NCBI RefSeq assembly: GCF_013402915.1
Contig: NC_050719.1
Location: 1,178,001-1,242,000, forward strand
Direction of reading: 5' to 3'
DNA from: Zygotorulaspora mrakii
Taxonomy: Eukaryota > Ascomycota > Saccharomycetes > Saccharomycetales > Saccharomycetaceae
Length of the DNA stretch: 64,000 bases
Below the pieces are notes generated by a model. The model was not told the DNA's origin. It made no database searches and was given only the letters and a program-made list of their open reading frames with translations. Shown here piece after piece: positions 22,601-31,842 of the stretch. How positions within the stretch are numbered: position 1 is the stretch's first letter; the number at the start of each line of letters is the position of its first letter. Position numbers and translations under genes: made by a program.

Positions 22601-22897
22601 ACCATTCATCCTTTCAAAACCAACAGAAAACTCAACTTTGGATAGTGTGAAACAGTGCCCTGCATGAAGAACACCATTCATATATGGATAGGCCATGGAT
22701 GCCATGAATTTTGGATATTTCTTATGTAATTCTTCAGAATCCATCGTGATTGGCTCGTCATCAATTGACGGAGCATCGAGCTCAAAGAGATGTTCTTCAG
22801 CCCATAATTTTTGATATTTCTTTTCAATGGCAATCAATGCATCTCTACGACCGGTATTCTCTAAGACCAGTCCCTTCTTATCAGCAGATGTAGACAT
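19604..22897 (-). CDS. CDC60: Cytosolic leucyl-tRNA synthetase
   Basis: This class I synthetase charges tRNA-Leu in the cytosol and senses leucine for TORC1. The 1097-residue product has the HIGH-type motif PYMNGVLHAGH at about residues 71-81 and the KMSKS motif (NAKMSKSTGNF) at about 730-740. The CP1 editing domain lies between them, with its T-rich GTGVVTCVPSNSPDDF signature. The archaeal/eukaryotic-type C-terminal extension is present, and the protein ends in a conserved GNPGAYMQNI. The length is close to S. cerevisiae (1090), and the ATG is at 22895-22897. It lies next to PET20 and ENV9 as expected for YPL160W interleaved with YOR246C. Confidence 0.98.
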   Translation of the reverse strand: MSTSADKKGLVLENTGRRDALIAIEKKYQKLWAEEHLFELDAPSIDDEPITMDSEELHKKYPKFMASMAYPYMNGVLHAGHCFTLSKVEFSVGFERMNGKKALFPLGFHCTGMPVLACADKLKREIEMFGPNFSDNVPPETEDVAEKKVEKKESEDVTKFKAKKSKAAAKQGRGKYQFEIMLQLGIPREQVSKFADANYWLTYFPPLCQSDCSSLGSRIDWRRSFITTDVNPYYDSFIRWQMNRLKDAGKIKFGERYTIYSEKDGQACMDHDRQSGEGVTPQEYIGIKIEATEFAPEAKKIVETCEALDKSKRFYFVAATLRPETMYGQTCCFVSPKIDYGIFDAGDSYYITTQRAFKNMSYQKLTPKRADYNAITTISGRSFIGTKIHAPLTPYKELRILPMDTVIATKGTGVVTCVPSNSPDDFMTSKDLKNKPEYYGIKAEWIDHEPIPIIHTEKYGDLIAKAICEEKKIQSPKDTVLLADAKKLAYKEDFYSGTMIYGKYKGEKVEVAKNKVKLDLIASGDAFVYNEPESLVVSRSGDECIVSLEDQWYVDYGEKQWKEQAFECLDGMQLFAPEVKNAFEGVLEWLKNWAVCRTYGLGTKLPWDPKYLVESLSDSTIYQAFYTIAHLLFKDYYGNEIGPLGIKPDQMTDDVYDFIFQHKDRITSDIPVESLQRLRREFEYFYPLDVSISGKDLIPNHLTFFIYTHVALFPKKFWPKGIRANGHLMLNNAKMSKSTGNFMTLKQIVEKFGADASRIALADAGDTVEDANFDESNANAAILRLYNLKEWAEEIMKDSDKLRTDELSDFFDIAFENEMNSLIEQTYKQYELTNYKNALKYGLFDFQASRDYYRESTVVMHKDLVLRYIKEQVLLLAPIAPHFAEYVYREVLGNKQSVQNAKFPRAFKPVDNAITASLEYVRSVQRSIREAEGQALKKKKGGKPSEIDASKPVRLTLLISESFPEWQASCVEIVRELFSQQSLDDNKKIRDKISPKEMKRAMPFISLLKQRLTTEPAEVVFQRELLFNEVETVKATKAVLKKAAQGVKVEELVAVSFPYGSKVGKNIFTGEEVEIPALAKIVDNAVPGNPGAYMQNI

Positions 22898-23211
22898 CTT
22901 GACTAGTTATTGATGAATGTGAAAATCCCAAACAACCTGATCCTTCTAGAAAGAATACATTTAAATTTCTTTGGAATATTGATTTTTTTTGAAATTTTTT
23001 CAGATTTCTTCTTAAAGGAAGGAAAGCTGGATGGCTGTACAGCGAAACTTCAGTAGTCACAAATATCACGTAAAAAGTGCGGTATGAATTGAGAGTAGAA
23101 CATTATACAGTTACAAAGACAGAATAGAACTGCATACTTTGACCATTGGTCATACAATGCCACAGATGATGTGACACTGTGGCGCAAACGAGGAAGAGAG
23201 TGCCATGTAAA
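22898..23211. other. CDC60 promoter / ENV9 downstream spacer
   Basis: Spacer of 314 bp between two minus-strand genes. An AAATTTTT stretch at 22992-22999 resembles the core of the RRPE box, which often lies upstream of translation genes, but it sits in a T-rich tract. No Gcn4 site or RNA gene was seen. Confidence 0.45.
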
Positions 23212-24207
23212 TCAGAGTGTAAACCCGCGGTCCCTTAATTCATGTACGGTCCAAATCCACGTCGAGGCAGCATCATCGAGATTATTGGCTACAAAACTCG
23301 GCTTAGATTCGACACCTCCGGTTGTGAAATACTTGCCGCTATCCTCTTCGATGGAAAAATCTCTCGATAGAGCACATTTTATTGTTGCCATTGCACCTTG
23401 CTCATCTGATACCCCGAAGAAGAAACCTACGATTTGGAATAACATCCAGAAGAAGATTCCTACCAAGGGCAATCTTGTCCAGTAACTGAAAAGATTAGTG
23501 CTCATAACGAGGCCAGGGTGTATGGAGAAACAAAGAATATCCGGGTATTTGATTGCCATCATTTTTGTGAATTGGATGGACGAAGTCTTTGCCATCGCGT
23601 ATCTCATCCAGGTGAAAATCATGTTGGGTCTGTAGTTCCAATCTTGAGTTAAATTCCAGTATTTGAACTGTAGATTGTGACCCAGCGATGATAGCGTAAT
23701 CAGTCGAGGTTGCGAGTCGCAATTTCGCAACAGAGGTAGCAGCTTCATAGAGAGAAGAAAGTGTGAAATGTAATTGGTCTGCAATTGAATTTCGAACCCG
23801 TCCTTGGTAACCTCATAAGGCTGTGCCATTACTGCTGCGTTATTGATCAAAACGTCAATTTTGGTCTCCTTTTTCATTATCTTAGCTGCTGCTCTTTCCA
23901 CAGACTTCAGGTCTGTCAAGTCCGCATGAATATAGAGCAAAGAGCCATGCACTACTTTTGCTTCATTTTTTTCTTTACCTTTAAGTTCACTTCTTCTTTT
24001 GGCTTCTGCCATTATCGCCTTTATGGCTTTATTAACTTTACTTGAATTCCTCCCACATATATAAACAACAAATCCATGCATATACAAATGTAGAACAGTA
24101 TACCAACCTATGCCACTGTTACCACCAGTGATAACAGCAATTTTCCTATCCGCATGTCGATTATAGTACGGTAAAGTATCGGGATCCACCTTTTGAGAAA
24201 GACTCAT
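23212..24207 (-). CDS. ENV9: Short-chain dehydrogenase/reductase Env9 (lipid droplet)
   Basis: Env9 is an NADP-type oxidoreductase of lipid droplets, linked to lipid droplet morphology and vacuolar function; its natural substrate is not settled. The 331-residue product (330 in S. cerevisiae) has the SDR cofactor motif TGGNSGIG at residues 27-34, the NNAAV motif and the catalytic YxxxK (YAMAK at about 203-207). A hydrophobic hairpin near residues 240-265 ([17 protein letters not shown]) would suit monolayer insertion into a lipid droplet. The ATG is at 24205-24207. Its closeness to DGA1 on the chromosome reflects shared synteny and not an operon. Confidence 0.93.
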   Translation of the reverse strand: MSLSQKVDPDTLPYYNRHADRKIAVITGGNSGIGWYTVLHLYMHGFVVYICGRNSSKVNKAIKAIMAEAKRRSELKGKEKNEAKVVHGSLLYIHADLTDLKSVERAAAKIMKKETKIDVLINNAAVMAQPYEVTKDGFEIQLQTNYISHFLLSMKLLPLLRNCDSQPRLITLSSLGHNLQFKYWNLTQDWNYRPNMIFTWMRYAMAKTSSIQFTKMMAIKYPDILCFSIHPGLVMSTNLFSYWTRLPLVGIFFWMLFQIVGFFFGVSDEQGAMATIKCALSRDFSIEEDSGKYFTTGGVESKPSFVANNLDDAASTWIWTVHELRDRGFTL

Positions 24208-24845
24208 TGATAACTACAAACAGCTATCTGTTTCAAAATCTAAGAGCCACAAATGTAGCCTCAGACTGCTTCACCTATTTTTGTACCAAATTTTTCTCTT
24301 TTCTCCTGATTCATTTTGCAAGCTTCTTAACGGGGGACAATTTCTTAAGCCATTCTTTCTATTGTTAGGCGAAATTTTTCAATCTGACCATTTCTTGAGA
24401 AACATGCAAGGCACGAAGAAAAACGCAGGCCACCTATCGGGCCCAGTAGCTCCATTTAGTGCTGAATCACCTAGTCATGGGCTTGAAAAACTAATTGCTC
24501 AGCCAGATTCAATGCTTAATTGCGAGCATTTAATTATATCTTGTAGTGCTCATCAGGCAAAAATAAGGTTCATTACGAGAAGTGTCAACTTAAGCATTTC
24601 TCACTCTAATGATAGCCGATTTTAGCAGCTGTCGAAAGAACTGCAACATTGTTAAATATAGATGGCATAGAATCACAAATCTTAGTACTTTTGCGTTCTC
24701 GTTATTCGGTTTGTAGTAAAGTAAATGTAAGACTACTTTTTGTCACAACTTGAAAGATGGAAGTGAAAAATCTTGAGGGTAGAGCATCTCTTCAATTTGT
24801 AACAAGGAGAAAGCTAAAGAACTGCTATAAGCTTGTGCATGTGTT
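24208..24845. other. Divergent ENV9-BEM4 promoter region
   Basis: Spacer of 638 bp. An open frame on the plus strand (24281-24625) begins at TTG rather than ATG, is not similar to anything I know and is treated as chance. I see no clear regulatory site or RNA gene. Confidence 0.5.
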
Positions 24846-26657
24846 ATGGATTACGAGACTCTTTTATTCGATCTAAAGCCTCTAGTTGAGCATGAAGAGT
24901 TGAATCGCGATTTGATTCATGATAAATATTTTGAAGTGCTTGATCAGTTGGCGGTTTCTTTACGCTCGTCGTCCAACAGAGAGGTAGTTGGATCATCCGG
25001 ACTTTTGACAGGCCTAATTCTCATTCTCAATAAAGCGCTTTGCAGTTTTTTTGTGGAAGGTGATAAGTACTATATATGGTTGAAGCTAGCCTCTTCACTA
25101 GCAAGATGCGTGGCAAATTGCGTGGCTGACAATGATGATAATAGGAAAATACTCATTGAGAAGGACAACTCCTGCGGTCGCAGTCTTTTGAGGGAGTTAA
25201 TACCGGAGCTATTCCAGTTCGACGACAACAGTGATACCGACTTGTGTTTGGCGCTGCACAAGCATACTGTGGCTCTGGTTAAAAATCTTCTTCTTGAGAA
25301 CGATGAATATATTGAAATGTGCGGATCAAATATCCAGCAGCCATTATTTTTTTTGATTTCAAAGCTGTATAGTGATAATATGACCGAATATGAAACGGTT
25401 GATATGAGTTTTGAACTACTGGTGGATCTGATTGAAGTAAACGGATCTCAAGGTACACTCCAGGACGTGAGTCTCGTAGCCAAATTTATTTCAAAGATCT
25501 CTACTGTTCTAAGGCAATTAGATGAACCAGAAGATGGTGACATGGAACGCGACAATTTTTGCGTGGAGATTATCATGAATATGGCAAAGTATCTCGAGGT
25601 CACTGTGATGAAAAATTCATATTCATGGGACTCAAGTTCCTATCTGCACATTCATGAAGTGGAAGAAACATTATTCATGTGTTTATCAAAGCTAGGCTCG
25701 TTTAATTTTTCTAATAAGCTGATAATAATGAGAAGATTAACAACGCCGTTTGGATACTTGACCACAATAAGAGATTATTCTAATGTAAGCGAACAGAATT
25801 TGTGCGTTGACATGCTTTCTAAACATCTAGAAAATGGATATATTACAAGTTGTGCATTGCTGGTCCTGTCAAATTCCATCACGTCTCGTAAGGATGTCGA
25901 TATAATCAACGACCGGATCTCTCTGAAGGAGATAATAAAAACAGGTGAATTTTTTGAGGATCCAATTCAATACCAAGGATACCTCGATATTCTGAAGAAA
26001 CTTCTAAATTTATCAAGCATAATCCAATTAGAAAATACCGATTTACTGAGTTTATGCAATGTGTTAAAGTCATGTTACGAAAAATCCCAATTCTTCAAAC
26101 AACTATTACCACTTTTATCAGCTCTTATACAAAAACTACTTGCAACTCTTCCTAGCTCTTCGATACATTTCCTGCTCTCGAGTAAAAACAGTATCTTTCT
26201 GCAAATTATTATCGAAAATGATGGCATATTCTCATGTTTGGCATTGGATAAACTTCTAGTATCAGGAAGAGCAGGCTCTCCAGATGTCTATCAACAGCTT
26301 TGGAAATCCGCATTCAAAATTCTTGCCAATCTGGAGTCAGACAATGTCGTTCCACCGTTTACCCTGTTTCAGTTAGCCAAACCCATCGCGATCTATTTGA
26401 AGAATTGCGAAGCCCAACATATCTCTTTTGAGAAAAACGTTATGTTTCATGAATATTCCGACGACGTCAACGCTTTCCTCATCAACATATCGAAACTAGA
26501 ATTTGTTGAGGATAAAGCAAGCAGAGCTGCTTGGAATAATGGTAAATTCGTAGCCGCCATGATTATCAAGCAATTGAAACAAGAGCAAGAACTTCCCCCT
26601 CAGATTGAGGTTATAAGGGAAAAATGTGAGATTATGCTCCATAAACTAGTGCTTTAA
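24846..26657 (+). CDS. BEM4: Rho-type GTPase chaperone/polarity factor Bem4
   Basis: Bem4 binds Cdc42 and other Rho GTPases and helps polarity and filamentous-growth signalling; it is related to the armadillo-type protein SmgGDS. The 603-residue product (633 in S. cerevisiae) is alpha-helical and leucine-rich, with no catalytic motif, as expected of an ARM-like solenoid. Recognition rests on overall character plus location between CDC60/ENV9 and a YPL162C homologue, exactly the YPL160W-161C-162C order. The ATG is at 24846. Any other helical-repeat protein would fit the composition, so the call depends partly on synteny. Confidence 0.88.
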   Translation: MDYETLLFDLKPLVEHEELNRDLIHDKYFEVLDQLAVSLRSSSNREVVGSSGLLTGLILILNKALCSFFVEGDKYYIWLKLASSLARCVANCVADNDDNRKILIEKDNSCGRSLLRELIPELFQFDDNSDTDLCLALHKHTVALVKNLLLENDEYIEMCGSNIQQPLFFLISKLYSDNMTEYETVDMSFELLVDLIEVNGSQGTLQDVSLVAKFISKISTVLRQLDEPEDGDMERDNFCVEIIMNMAKYLEVTVMKNSYSWDSSSYLHIHEVEETLFMCLSKLGSFNFSNKLIIMRRLTTPFGYLTTIRDYSNVSEQNLCVDMLSKHLENGYITSCALLVLSNSITSRKDVDIINDRISLKEIIKTGEFFEDPIQYQGYLDILKKLLNLSSIIQLENTDLLSLCNVLKSCYEKSQFFKQLLPLLSALIQKLLATLPSSSIHFLLSSKNSIFLQIIIENDGIFSCLALDKLLVSGRAGSPDVYQQLWKSAFKILANLESDNVVPPFTLFQLAKPIAIYLKNCEAQHISFEKNVMFHEYSDDVNAFLINISKLEFVEDKASRAAWNNGKFVAAMIIKQLKQEQELPPQIEVIREKCEIMLHKLVL

Positions 26658-26950
26658 AGAATTATGACAGGCTTCAGACCACTCTCGCATATTTGTATAG
26701 CATTAAGTTAGCTTCCTTCAAGGCATTATTTACATTACGTAGCGTCATTATACACGGGGTTGACTTATTTGACACATGCGAGTGGCTCAAACTCGGGCTC
26801 ATACGAAGGTATACGAAAAGGGCCTCTTTTTGACCACAATACCGCACTATATATGTCTTTGACTTGACTCTAAGTTGATTTAGAAGGCTCTTATTTTTTG
26901 CTAAATAACAGCGAAGTTCTTGTTGTTGTTATCGTGGTTGTGGGAGTGTC

Positions 26951-27844
26951 ATGGTTATGGTGAGAACTCTAGAAGACGAAGAATCATGCCAGCTCTTGGG
27001 TCCAATATCGATTGTAATACAACTATTCATGGGCATAGCAGCGATTACAATACTTCTGCTGAAAAGAAATCACGAGCATCCAAGAAGAAAGTTCATTGTC
27101 TGGCTCTACGATGTGGGTAAGCAGGTTATTGGAGCCGTGGGCATCCATTTCGTCAACCTAGGGGTCAGTGTTCTGAAACGCAAGGGAAAAGAGGCCATGA
27201 GAGAGGCAGAGGATGACGACTCTCAATGCGACTGGTACTTTTTAAATCTACTGCTGGACACGACAATCGGTGTCCCTATACTATGGGGTGTTTTCACACT
27301 TTTAGAAAACATTCTTTTGTATCTGAAAGTCAAGAATATTGAGAGTGGGAATTACTTCTCGAATGTCGAGGAAGATGAGACTGCCAATGGCGATACAAAC
27401 GCCCTTGCAAACACTGAGAACACTGAAAACACCGAAAACACCGTGAAAAGGCCGAAATATAGCGCATTTCTGAAACAACTTGCCGTTTTCACAACTGCGC
27501 TAGCGTTGATGAAAATGTGTACCTATTTCATCTTGGATGAGTTTGAAAACGTTTCATACTGGTTGGCAAACATCATTCTTGGCTGGTCAGACGCATTCCC
27601 CAATCTACAGATTTTCCTCGTGATGTTTGTTTTCCCCGTTTTATTGAATTGTTTCCAGTACTTCTGCGTCGATAATATAATAAAGTTGCCAACGGATAGC
27701 GTCAATTATAGCAACGTCGATAATTTTGAAACAGATTCCTTCAATACATCTGATTACAGTGAGATTACCGCATCTTCGTGGAATGCATCTGTCGCACGCT
27801 CCAAATCACTGCAACATGATCCTGAATATGCGGTTGGAAATTAG
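26951..27844 (+). CDS. YPL162C-like vacuolar membrane protein (STIMATE/TMEM110 family)
   Basis: The 297-residue product is an integral membrane protein with about five hydrophobic segments (near residues 14-36, 55-72, 98-120, 178-196 and 205-235). The family signature is the stretch LLLDTTIGVPILWGVFTLLE followed by NILLYLKVKNIESGNY, which S. cerevisiae YPL162C shares with animal STIMATE, an ER calcium-signalling protein. YPL162C has been placed in the vacuolar membrane, but its function is unknown. A 9-bp coding repeat lies in the middle hydrophilic loop. The ATG at 26951 is followed two codons later by a second ATG (26957), so the exact start is open. The C-terminal tail is acidic and serine-rich. 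Confidence 0.88.
   Translation: MVMVRTLEDEESCQLLGPISIVIQLFMGIAAITILLLKRNHEHPRRKFIVWLYDVGKQVIGAVGIHFVNLGVSVLKRKGKEAMREAEDDDSQCDWYFLNLLLDTTIGVPILWGVFTLLENILLYLKVKNIESGNYFSNVEEDETANGDTNALANTENTENTENTVKRPKYSAFLKQLAVFTTALALMKMCTYFILDEFENVSYWLANIILGWSDAFPNLQIFLVMFVFPVLLNCFQYFCVDNIIKLPTDSVNYSNVDNFETDSFNTSDYSEITASSWNASVARSKSLQHDPEYAVGN
27410..27442 (+). repeat. 9-bp coding repeat (NTE) in the YPL162C homologue
   Basis: Nearly four in-frame copies of a 9-bp unit encode Asn-Thr-Glu repeats in a cytoplasmic or lumenal loop. This is a minor microsatellite-like expansion that keeps the frame. Confidence 0.85.
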
Positions 27845-28194
27845 GTTTTGTTCGTTTCGGGTTAAACGTAAACAGTTCATACAATTAGTGATATGCTGTC
27901 CCGTGGGGGTTTAGGAATCACAGTAGATGCGTTGTGGCAGTGCCAGTATGTAGCAACGTCGCAGTAAGCCACTGCAGTAACCATACAGTCTATCCATAAA
28001 ACCTACCATGGCGGCAAGAATTTTCAAAGAATTTTCCATCCTACAGGAAAAGACGTGCGGCGCAGACCTTGGTGTCATCACTGCCTGCATTCCTGATACT
28101 ACGTCTATATGGTATAGTTTTTAGCTTTTTTCAGGTAAGAAGCTCGATTTTTTGAAAAAAAAAAACTCAAATTCGCGACTTTCAGATGTGTGAC

Positions 28195-28226
28195 AACGCG
28201 AAAATGTCACAGATAATTTTCGCGTT
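28195..28226. promoter_or_regulatory. Perfect inverted repeat of SBF-type boxes
   Basis: AACGCGAAAAT (28195-28205) and its exact reverse complement ATTTTCGCGTT (28216-28226) flank a 10-bp spacer. Each arm contains CGCGAAA, which fits the SCB consensus CRCGAAA recognised by Swi4-Swi6 (SBF). The arms are 21 bp apart centre to centre, two helical turns. They lie about 320-350 bp before the gene's ATG. SRL1 and SVS1 are G1-phase genes of the CLN2 cluster in S. cerevisiae, so G1 control is likely here. Confidence 0.8.
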
Positions 28227-28291
28227 TTCAATAAAGCCAAACCCATGAAAGGACGAATGTTGTTCAAAACACAGGTGGTGATTTGATCTTC

Positions 28292-28299
28292 TATATAAG
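28292..28299 (+). promoter_or_regulatory. TATA box of the SRL1-like gene
   Basis: TATATAAG matches the yeast TATA consensus and lies about 250 bp before the ATG. It suggests a regulated, highly inducible promoter with a long 5' leader. Confidence 0.6.
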
Positions 28300-28547
28300 C
28301 CATCAGTTAACTGCTGGGTTTAGGGATCAATCTGGTTGTTCTCCAGATCCTGTATTAATCTTTTTTTAGCATTGAATAAAAATTAGCTACTAATATATTG
28401 TAGTACTTTGATCATAAATATCTGCTTCATTGAGCCAAAATAATTCGGTCTCGTCCATTCCTTACCAAATAATAGCAGCTATTTCGATAAACTATTTTTA
28501 ACTAATCCACTCATTTTTAAAAAAGAACCATCCATCAATAAGAAACA

Positions 28548-29108
28548 ATGTTATTCCAGTTCGCTTTAACCGCCTTCGGTATGCTATTAGCGACCGTTTC
28601 TGCTGCCTACACTAACTCCACCTACTCTGCTGTCACTGTTACGCTATCTCCAACTTTTTCAGTTTCGCCTCAAACTAGTGTCGTGTCGTACTCTGATGAG
28701 ACTACTACCTACTACTATACCTCCACCTTGTACTCCACCTACTGGTATACGCCAATGACTACTTCTTCTGCTAAGACTGTTATGATAGATGTTGAAGATA
28801 TGACGACAACTTTCTCGTCATCTGGAACCGCCTACACTTCCACGATCACTTCAACCATCACATCCACAGTTAAATTTGCTGATTACACCGTAACAACCGC
28901 ATCTGGCTCTCAAGCTATTGCCCAGCAGGCAAAGAACGCCGATGCCGCTGGATTGGCATCTGCGTCTGCATCTGCGTCTGCATCTGACGCGAAAGTTTGT
29001 TCTCCAACTACTGTTACCGTTACCGTCACTCCACAACCATCTATTCAATACGTCACGGTCACTGCAAGTGCTGGAAGTCAATGGGTGAACGGTACGAACC
29101 CCAATTAA
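28548..29108 (+). CDS. SRL1: Cell-wall mannoprotein, Srl1/Svs1 family
   Basis: The 186-residue product is a small secreted Ser/Thr-rich mannoprotein. It has a signal peptide (about residues 1-19, cleavage after VSA), an N-glycosylation sequon soon after (NST), a long S/T/Y-rich region with repeated TVTVT and TSTIT motifs, and the ending QWVNGTNPN. No C-terminal hydrophobic GPI-attachment tail is visible, consistent with Srl1, which binds the wall tightly without a clear GPI anchor. S. cerevisiae SRL1 (YOR247W) and SVS1 (YPL163C) are duplicates, and this single gene sits where both would map. The start of the mature region resembles Srl1 more. Biased codon use suggests strong expression. Confidence 0.85.
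   Translation: MLFQFALTAFGMLLATVSAAYTNSTYSAVTVTLSPTFSVSPQTSVVSYSDETTTYYYTSTLYSTYWYTPMTTSSAKTVMIDVEDMTTTFSSSGTAYTSTITSTITSTVKFADYTVTTASGSQAIAQQAKNADAAGLASASASASASDAKVCSPTTVTVTVTPQPSIQYVTVTASAGSQWVNGTNPN
28956..28985 (+). repeat. 12-bp/6-bp coding repeat (Ala-Ser) in the SRL1-like gene
   Basis: Alternating GCA TCT and GCG TCT codon pairs encode five consecutive Ala-Ser dipeptides. This in-frame microsatellite lies in the low-complexity part of the mannoprotein and could vary in copy number between strains. Confidence 0.85.
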
Positions 29109-29605
29109 CTTCTTGTTAAATTATAGCGATCATTCGCTAGTTTACAGCACCACTTCATTTCTGGTTCACTTCCTTTTTATTCAACAAATCAATTTCCTGA
29201 TAAGTAAGCAAAAAATCAACATGTTTGCAGAGAATTCCGTGAACATTGAATCTGATTTGCATCTTTATCGGTTTTTATAGTTATCTTTTTATACATATAA
29301 AGAAATGAAAGTTCTTAAACCGAGGTTCACTTCTTCTCGGCTGCCCCTATTGTTGCCAGGGGACGTCGACTAGCACCTCAACAATATATGTTTACTAGGG
29401 TTATGGTCTCCTCTGGTGTCTGATGTGCCTTTTTCCTCTTTTTCGATAGTATAAAATTCTTTTAGCAATTTGTTCCGACTTGTTTTATATCTTGAGAGCC
29501 ATGAAGAATTGAACATCAACCTTTCCAAGATCATTTCCAATGAGAAAAAGCAAGCAGTGAAGGACAAGTAAAAGGGAGGCAAACGAGCGTTTTGAATAAA
29601 ATCCA
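29109..29605. other. SRL1-like/MLH3 spacer
   Basis: Spacer of 497 bp holding the SRL1 3' end and the MLH3 promoter. A CCCCT at 29344-29348 and an AGGGG at 29358-29362 form an inverted pair of stress-element cores. I do not see an MCB box. No RNA gene is evident. Confidence 0.5.
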
Positions 29606-31834
29606 ATGGCCTCTATCCATAAAATTGAAAACGATGTATTGAGAAGACTCAAGTCGCAAACTTTGGTTATATCGCCCGCATCAGCGGTTAGGGAGCTCGT
29701 TCAGAATTCAGTTGATTCCAGGGCAACAAAGATAGAGATCGTCCTTGATCTGAATAACTTGGAGCTCATTATATGTGATGACGGCGATGGAATCTCTCTG
29801 CATAATTTAAACATACTTGGAACGGCACACGCCACCTCAAAGATAAGCAACTTGAATGATCTGCAGCGTCTGGCTACATACGGATACCGAGGAGAAGCAA
29901 TATGCTCTATTGCCGGTGTATCCAGTATGACAATTGCTTCAAAGGATAAACACTACGATTCGACATGGGTGCGAAGACTACCAAATGTGGCACAAATTTT
30001 GGATTTTAATGAGAGGGATCTGGAAGGGCATCCCGACTTCAAACTAAAAAGTTTCAAGAAGAATGAGTCAGGAACTGTTGTCCTTGTGAAAAATCTACTA
30101 CACAATTTGCCTGTAAGAAGAAAGTATTTTCAAAAGTACCCAGCTTACAAAACCCACATGATGATTAAACAAGATTTATTTCAAGTGCTTCTTTTACATC
30201 CGCATATTGAGATTTCTCTTGATGTAATAGACGATAACGGTAAAAAAAGGAACCTTGTACACTCTCAGAATATTATATCAACATATACGCTGCACGAAAA
30301 AATGTCTAGTGTGTTTTTGAATGTGTATGGAGCAATTGTTACTCCTGAGAGCATAAAAAAAGTTGCAATAACTTTCAAAGAATATCAAATAGATGGTCTA
30401 ATTTCTAAGGTACCAGTAAGATCCAAAGATTTTCAGTTTGTTTTCGTCAATGGCAGGAGACAAAAGGATCCCGCATTTTTGAGAATTTTAGATAACATGT
30501 TCCAGGCTGTCGGTTTCGGTTATGATAACTCCAATACAAGTGCTGTGAAAAGCGTCGGAAGACCATATGATACACATCCAATGTTGATATTTCATGTACG
30601 ATGTCCTCATAATATAGATGACTTGATGCAAGATTCAGACAAAAATGTCTGGAATTTATCCCGTTCACACATAATACATCCTTTAATCCTCAAAATTGTT
30701 GAATCATTTTTAAAACATCAAGGTTACAACACAATAAGAAGGAATGGTCATATCAGAAATTCAATATCAACAAAAAAGCATGTTCCATTTGTCAGTAGCA
30801 GCATCTTTGATTCGAGAATCTGTCCATCGAGGACGGCTGGAAAGAGGCTTTCAAGTAGATTAAGAGGCTCGTTATGCGTAGCAAAGGTAGCATTTAGACC
30901 TATATTGAGTCAATTTTATTTTCAAAAAATAACAAATTTGGGGCCTTTCGAAATAAAAAGTGCTAGAAATTCAAAAGGCTCGTTTTTCAATATCAACAGA
31001 CTAAATGAGGAACAATCAAAATTTGATTGTACTTCAACCAAAGAGTTTTTGAATATAAAAATACAACGGTCGCAATTGAAGTGTGCCGAAGTAGTTAATC
31101 AGGTGGGAAAGAAGTTCATTCTGCTAAGACTACCAGGAACAAGGCTTGCCAGTCACTCACTCCTCATAATTGTCGACCAGCATGCAGTGGACGAAAGAAT
31201 AAAACTGGAATTTTATTTGAAGCAATTTTTGAAAGATATAATAAGTGGAACAATCGCAATACATTCTCTTCATGGTTGTAACATTTTACTGAATTCAACA
31301 GAGGTAGACCTTTTTGAACATTTCAAACCAGAATTTAAAAAATGGGGGATGACATATAAACTAAGGAAAGAAGATTCTGGCGTCTGTTGTTTGAATCTCA
31401 TTTCACTTCCACAAACAGTTCACCAAAAATATAAGGGTGACAAAGTTTTTTTAAAGGGAGCATTGCTCCAAACTGTAAATGATATTAAATGCTCAAAGAG
31501 GTTACCTTTTGCAATGGAAGAAGCAAAAATACGTCTGCAAAAATCTCCGGACGAATTTCAGTGGTGGAACTACATTGACAGCATTCCCGTCATTTTTCGT
31601 GAATTGTTTAATAGCAGGGCCTGTCGATCAGCTATCATGTTTGGAGATACACTATCAAAAGGCGAGTGTGCAGTGCTGATTAATGATTTAGCCAATTGCA
31701 AATTTCCGTTTCAATGTGCACACGGCAGACCATCCGTAATACCTTTAGCAGAGTTGAAGCCTATTGAGGGAGGAACAGGAGGAGTTACAGAAAGGATACA
31801 ACCAAATTGCCCTGATTATAATATAGATATATGA
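29606..31834 (+). CDS. MLH3: DNA mismatch repair / meiotic crossover endonuclease subunit Mlh3
   Basis: Mlh3 pairs with Mlh1 to form MutL-gamma, which nicks Holliday-junction intermediates in meiotic crossing over and helps repair insertion-deletion loops. The 742-residue product (715 in S. cerevisiae) has the GHKL ATPase motifs ELVQNSVDS, CDDGDGIS and YGYRGEA in the first 100 residues. The C-terminal endonuclease motif DQHAVDERIKLE (about residues 524-535, the DQHA(X)2E(X)4E pattern) is intact, as is the late FQCAHGRPSVIPL metal-binding motif. This sets it apart from Mlh1 and Mlh2. The ATG is at 29606. Its stop is only 8 bp from the APC5 stop (convergent). Confidence 0.96.
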   Translation: MASIHKIENDVLRRLKSQTLVISPASAVRELVQNSVDSRATKIEIVLDLNNLELIICDDGDGISLHNLNILGTAHATSKISNLNDLQRLATYGYRGEAICSIAGVSSMTIASKDKHYDSTWVRRLPNVAQILDFNERDLEGHPDFKLKSFKKNESGTVVLVKNLLHNLPVRRKYFQKYPAYKTHMMIKQDLFQVLLLHPHIEISLDVIDDNGKKRNLVHSQNIISTYTLHEKMSSVFLNVYGAIVTPESIKKVAITFKEYQIDGLISKVPVRSKDFQFVFVNGRRQKDPAFLRILDNMFQAVGFGYDNSNTSAVKSVGRPYDTHPMLIFHVRCPHNIDDLMQDSDKNVWNLSRSHIIHPLILKIVESFLKHQGYNTIRRNGHIRNSISTKKHVPFVSSSIFDSRICPSRTAGKRLSSRLRGSLCVAKVAFRPILSQFYFQKITNLGPFEIKSARNSKGSFFNINRLNEEQSKFDCTSTKEFLNIKIQRSQLKCAEVVNQVGKKFILLRLPGTRLASHSLLIIVDQHAVDERIKLEFYLKQFLKDIISGTIAIHSLHGCNILLNSTEVDLFEHFKPEFKKWGMTYKLRKEDSGVCCLNLISLPQTVHQKYKGDKVFLKGALLQTVNDIKCSKRLPFAMEEAKIRLQKSPDEFQWWNYIDSIPVIFRELFNSRACRSAIMFGDTLSKGECAVLINDLANCKFPFQCAHGRPSVIPLAELKPIEGGTGGVTERIQPNCPDYNIDI

Positions 31835-31842
31835 TTCTGACG

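Larger units (their letters stand above)
27845..28547. other. Long promoter of the SRL1-like gene
   Basis: The 703-bp spacer upstream of the wall mannoprotein gene contains a perfect inverted pair of SCB/MCB-like boxes (28195-28226), a TATA box (28292-28299), an A-tract near 28154 and a long AT-rich leader. The 60-codon minus-strand frame here is spurious. Confidence 0.6.

Noticed and set aside
24281..24625. 114-codon plus-strand frame in the ENV9-BEM4 spacer
   Set aside because: It begins at TTG, with the first ATG far inside, and has no known relative.
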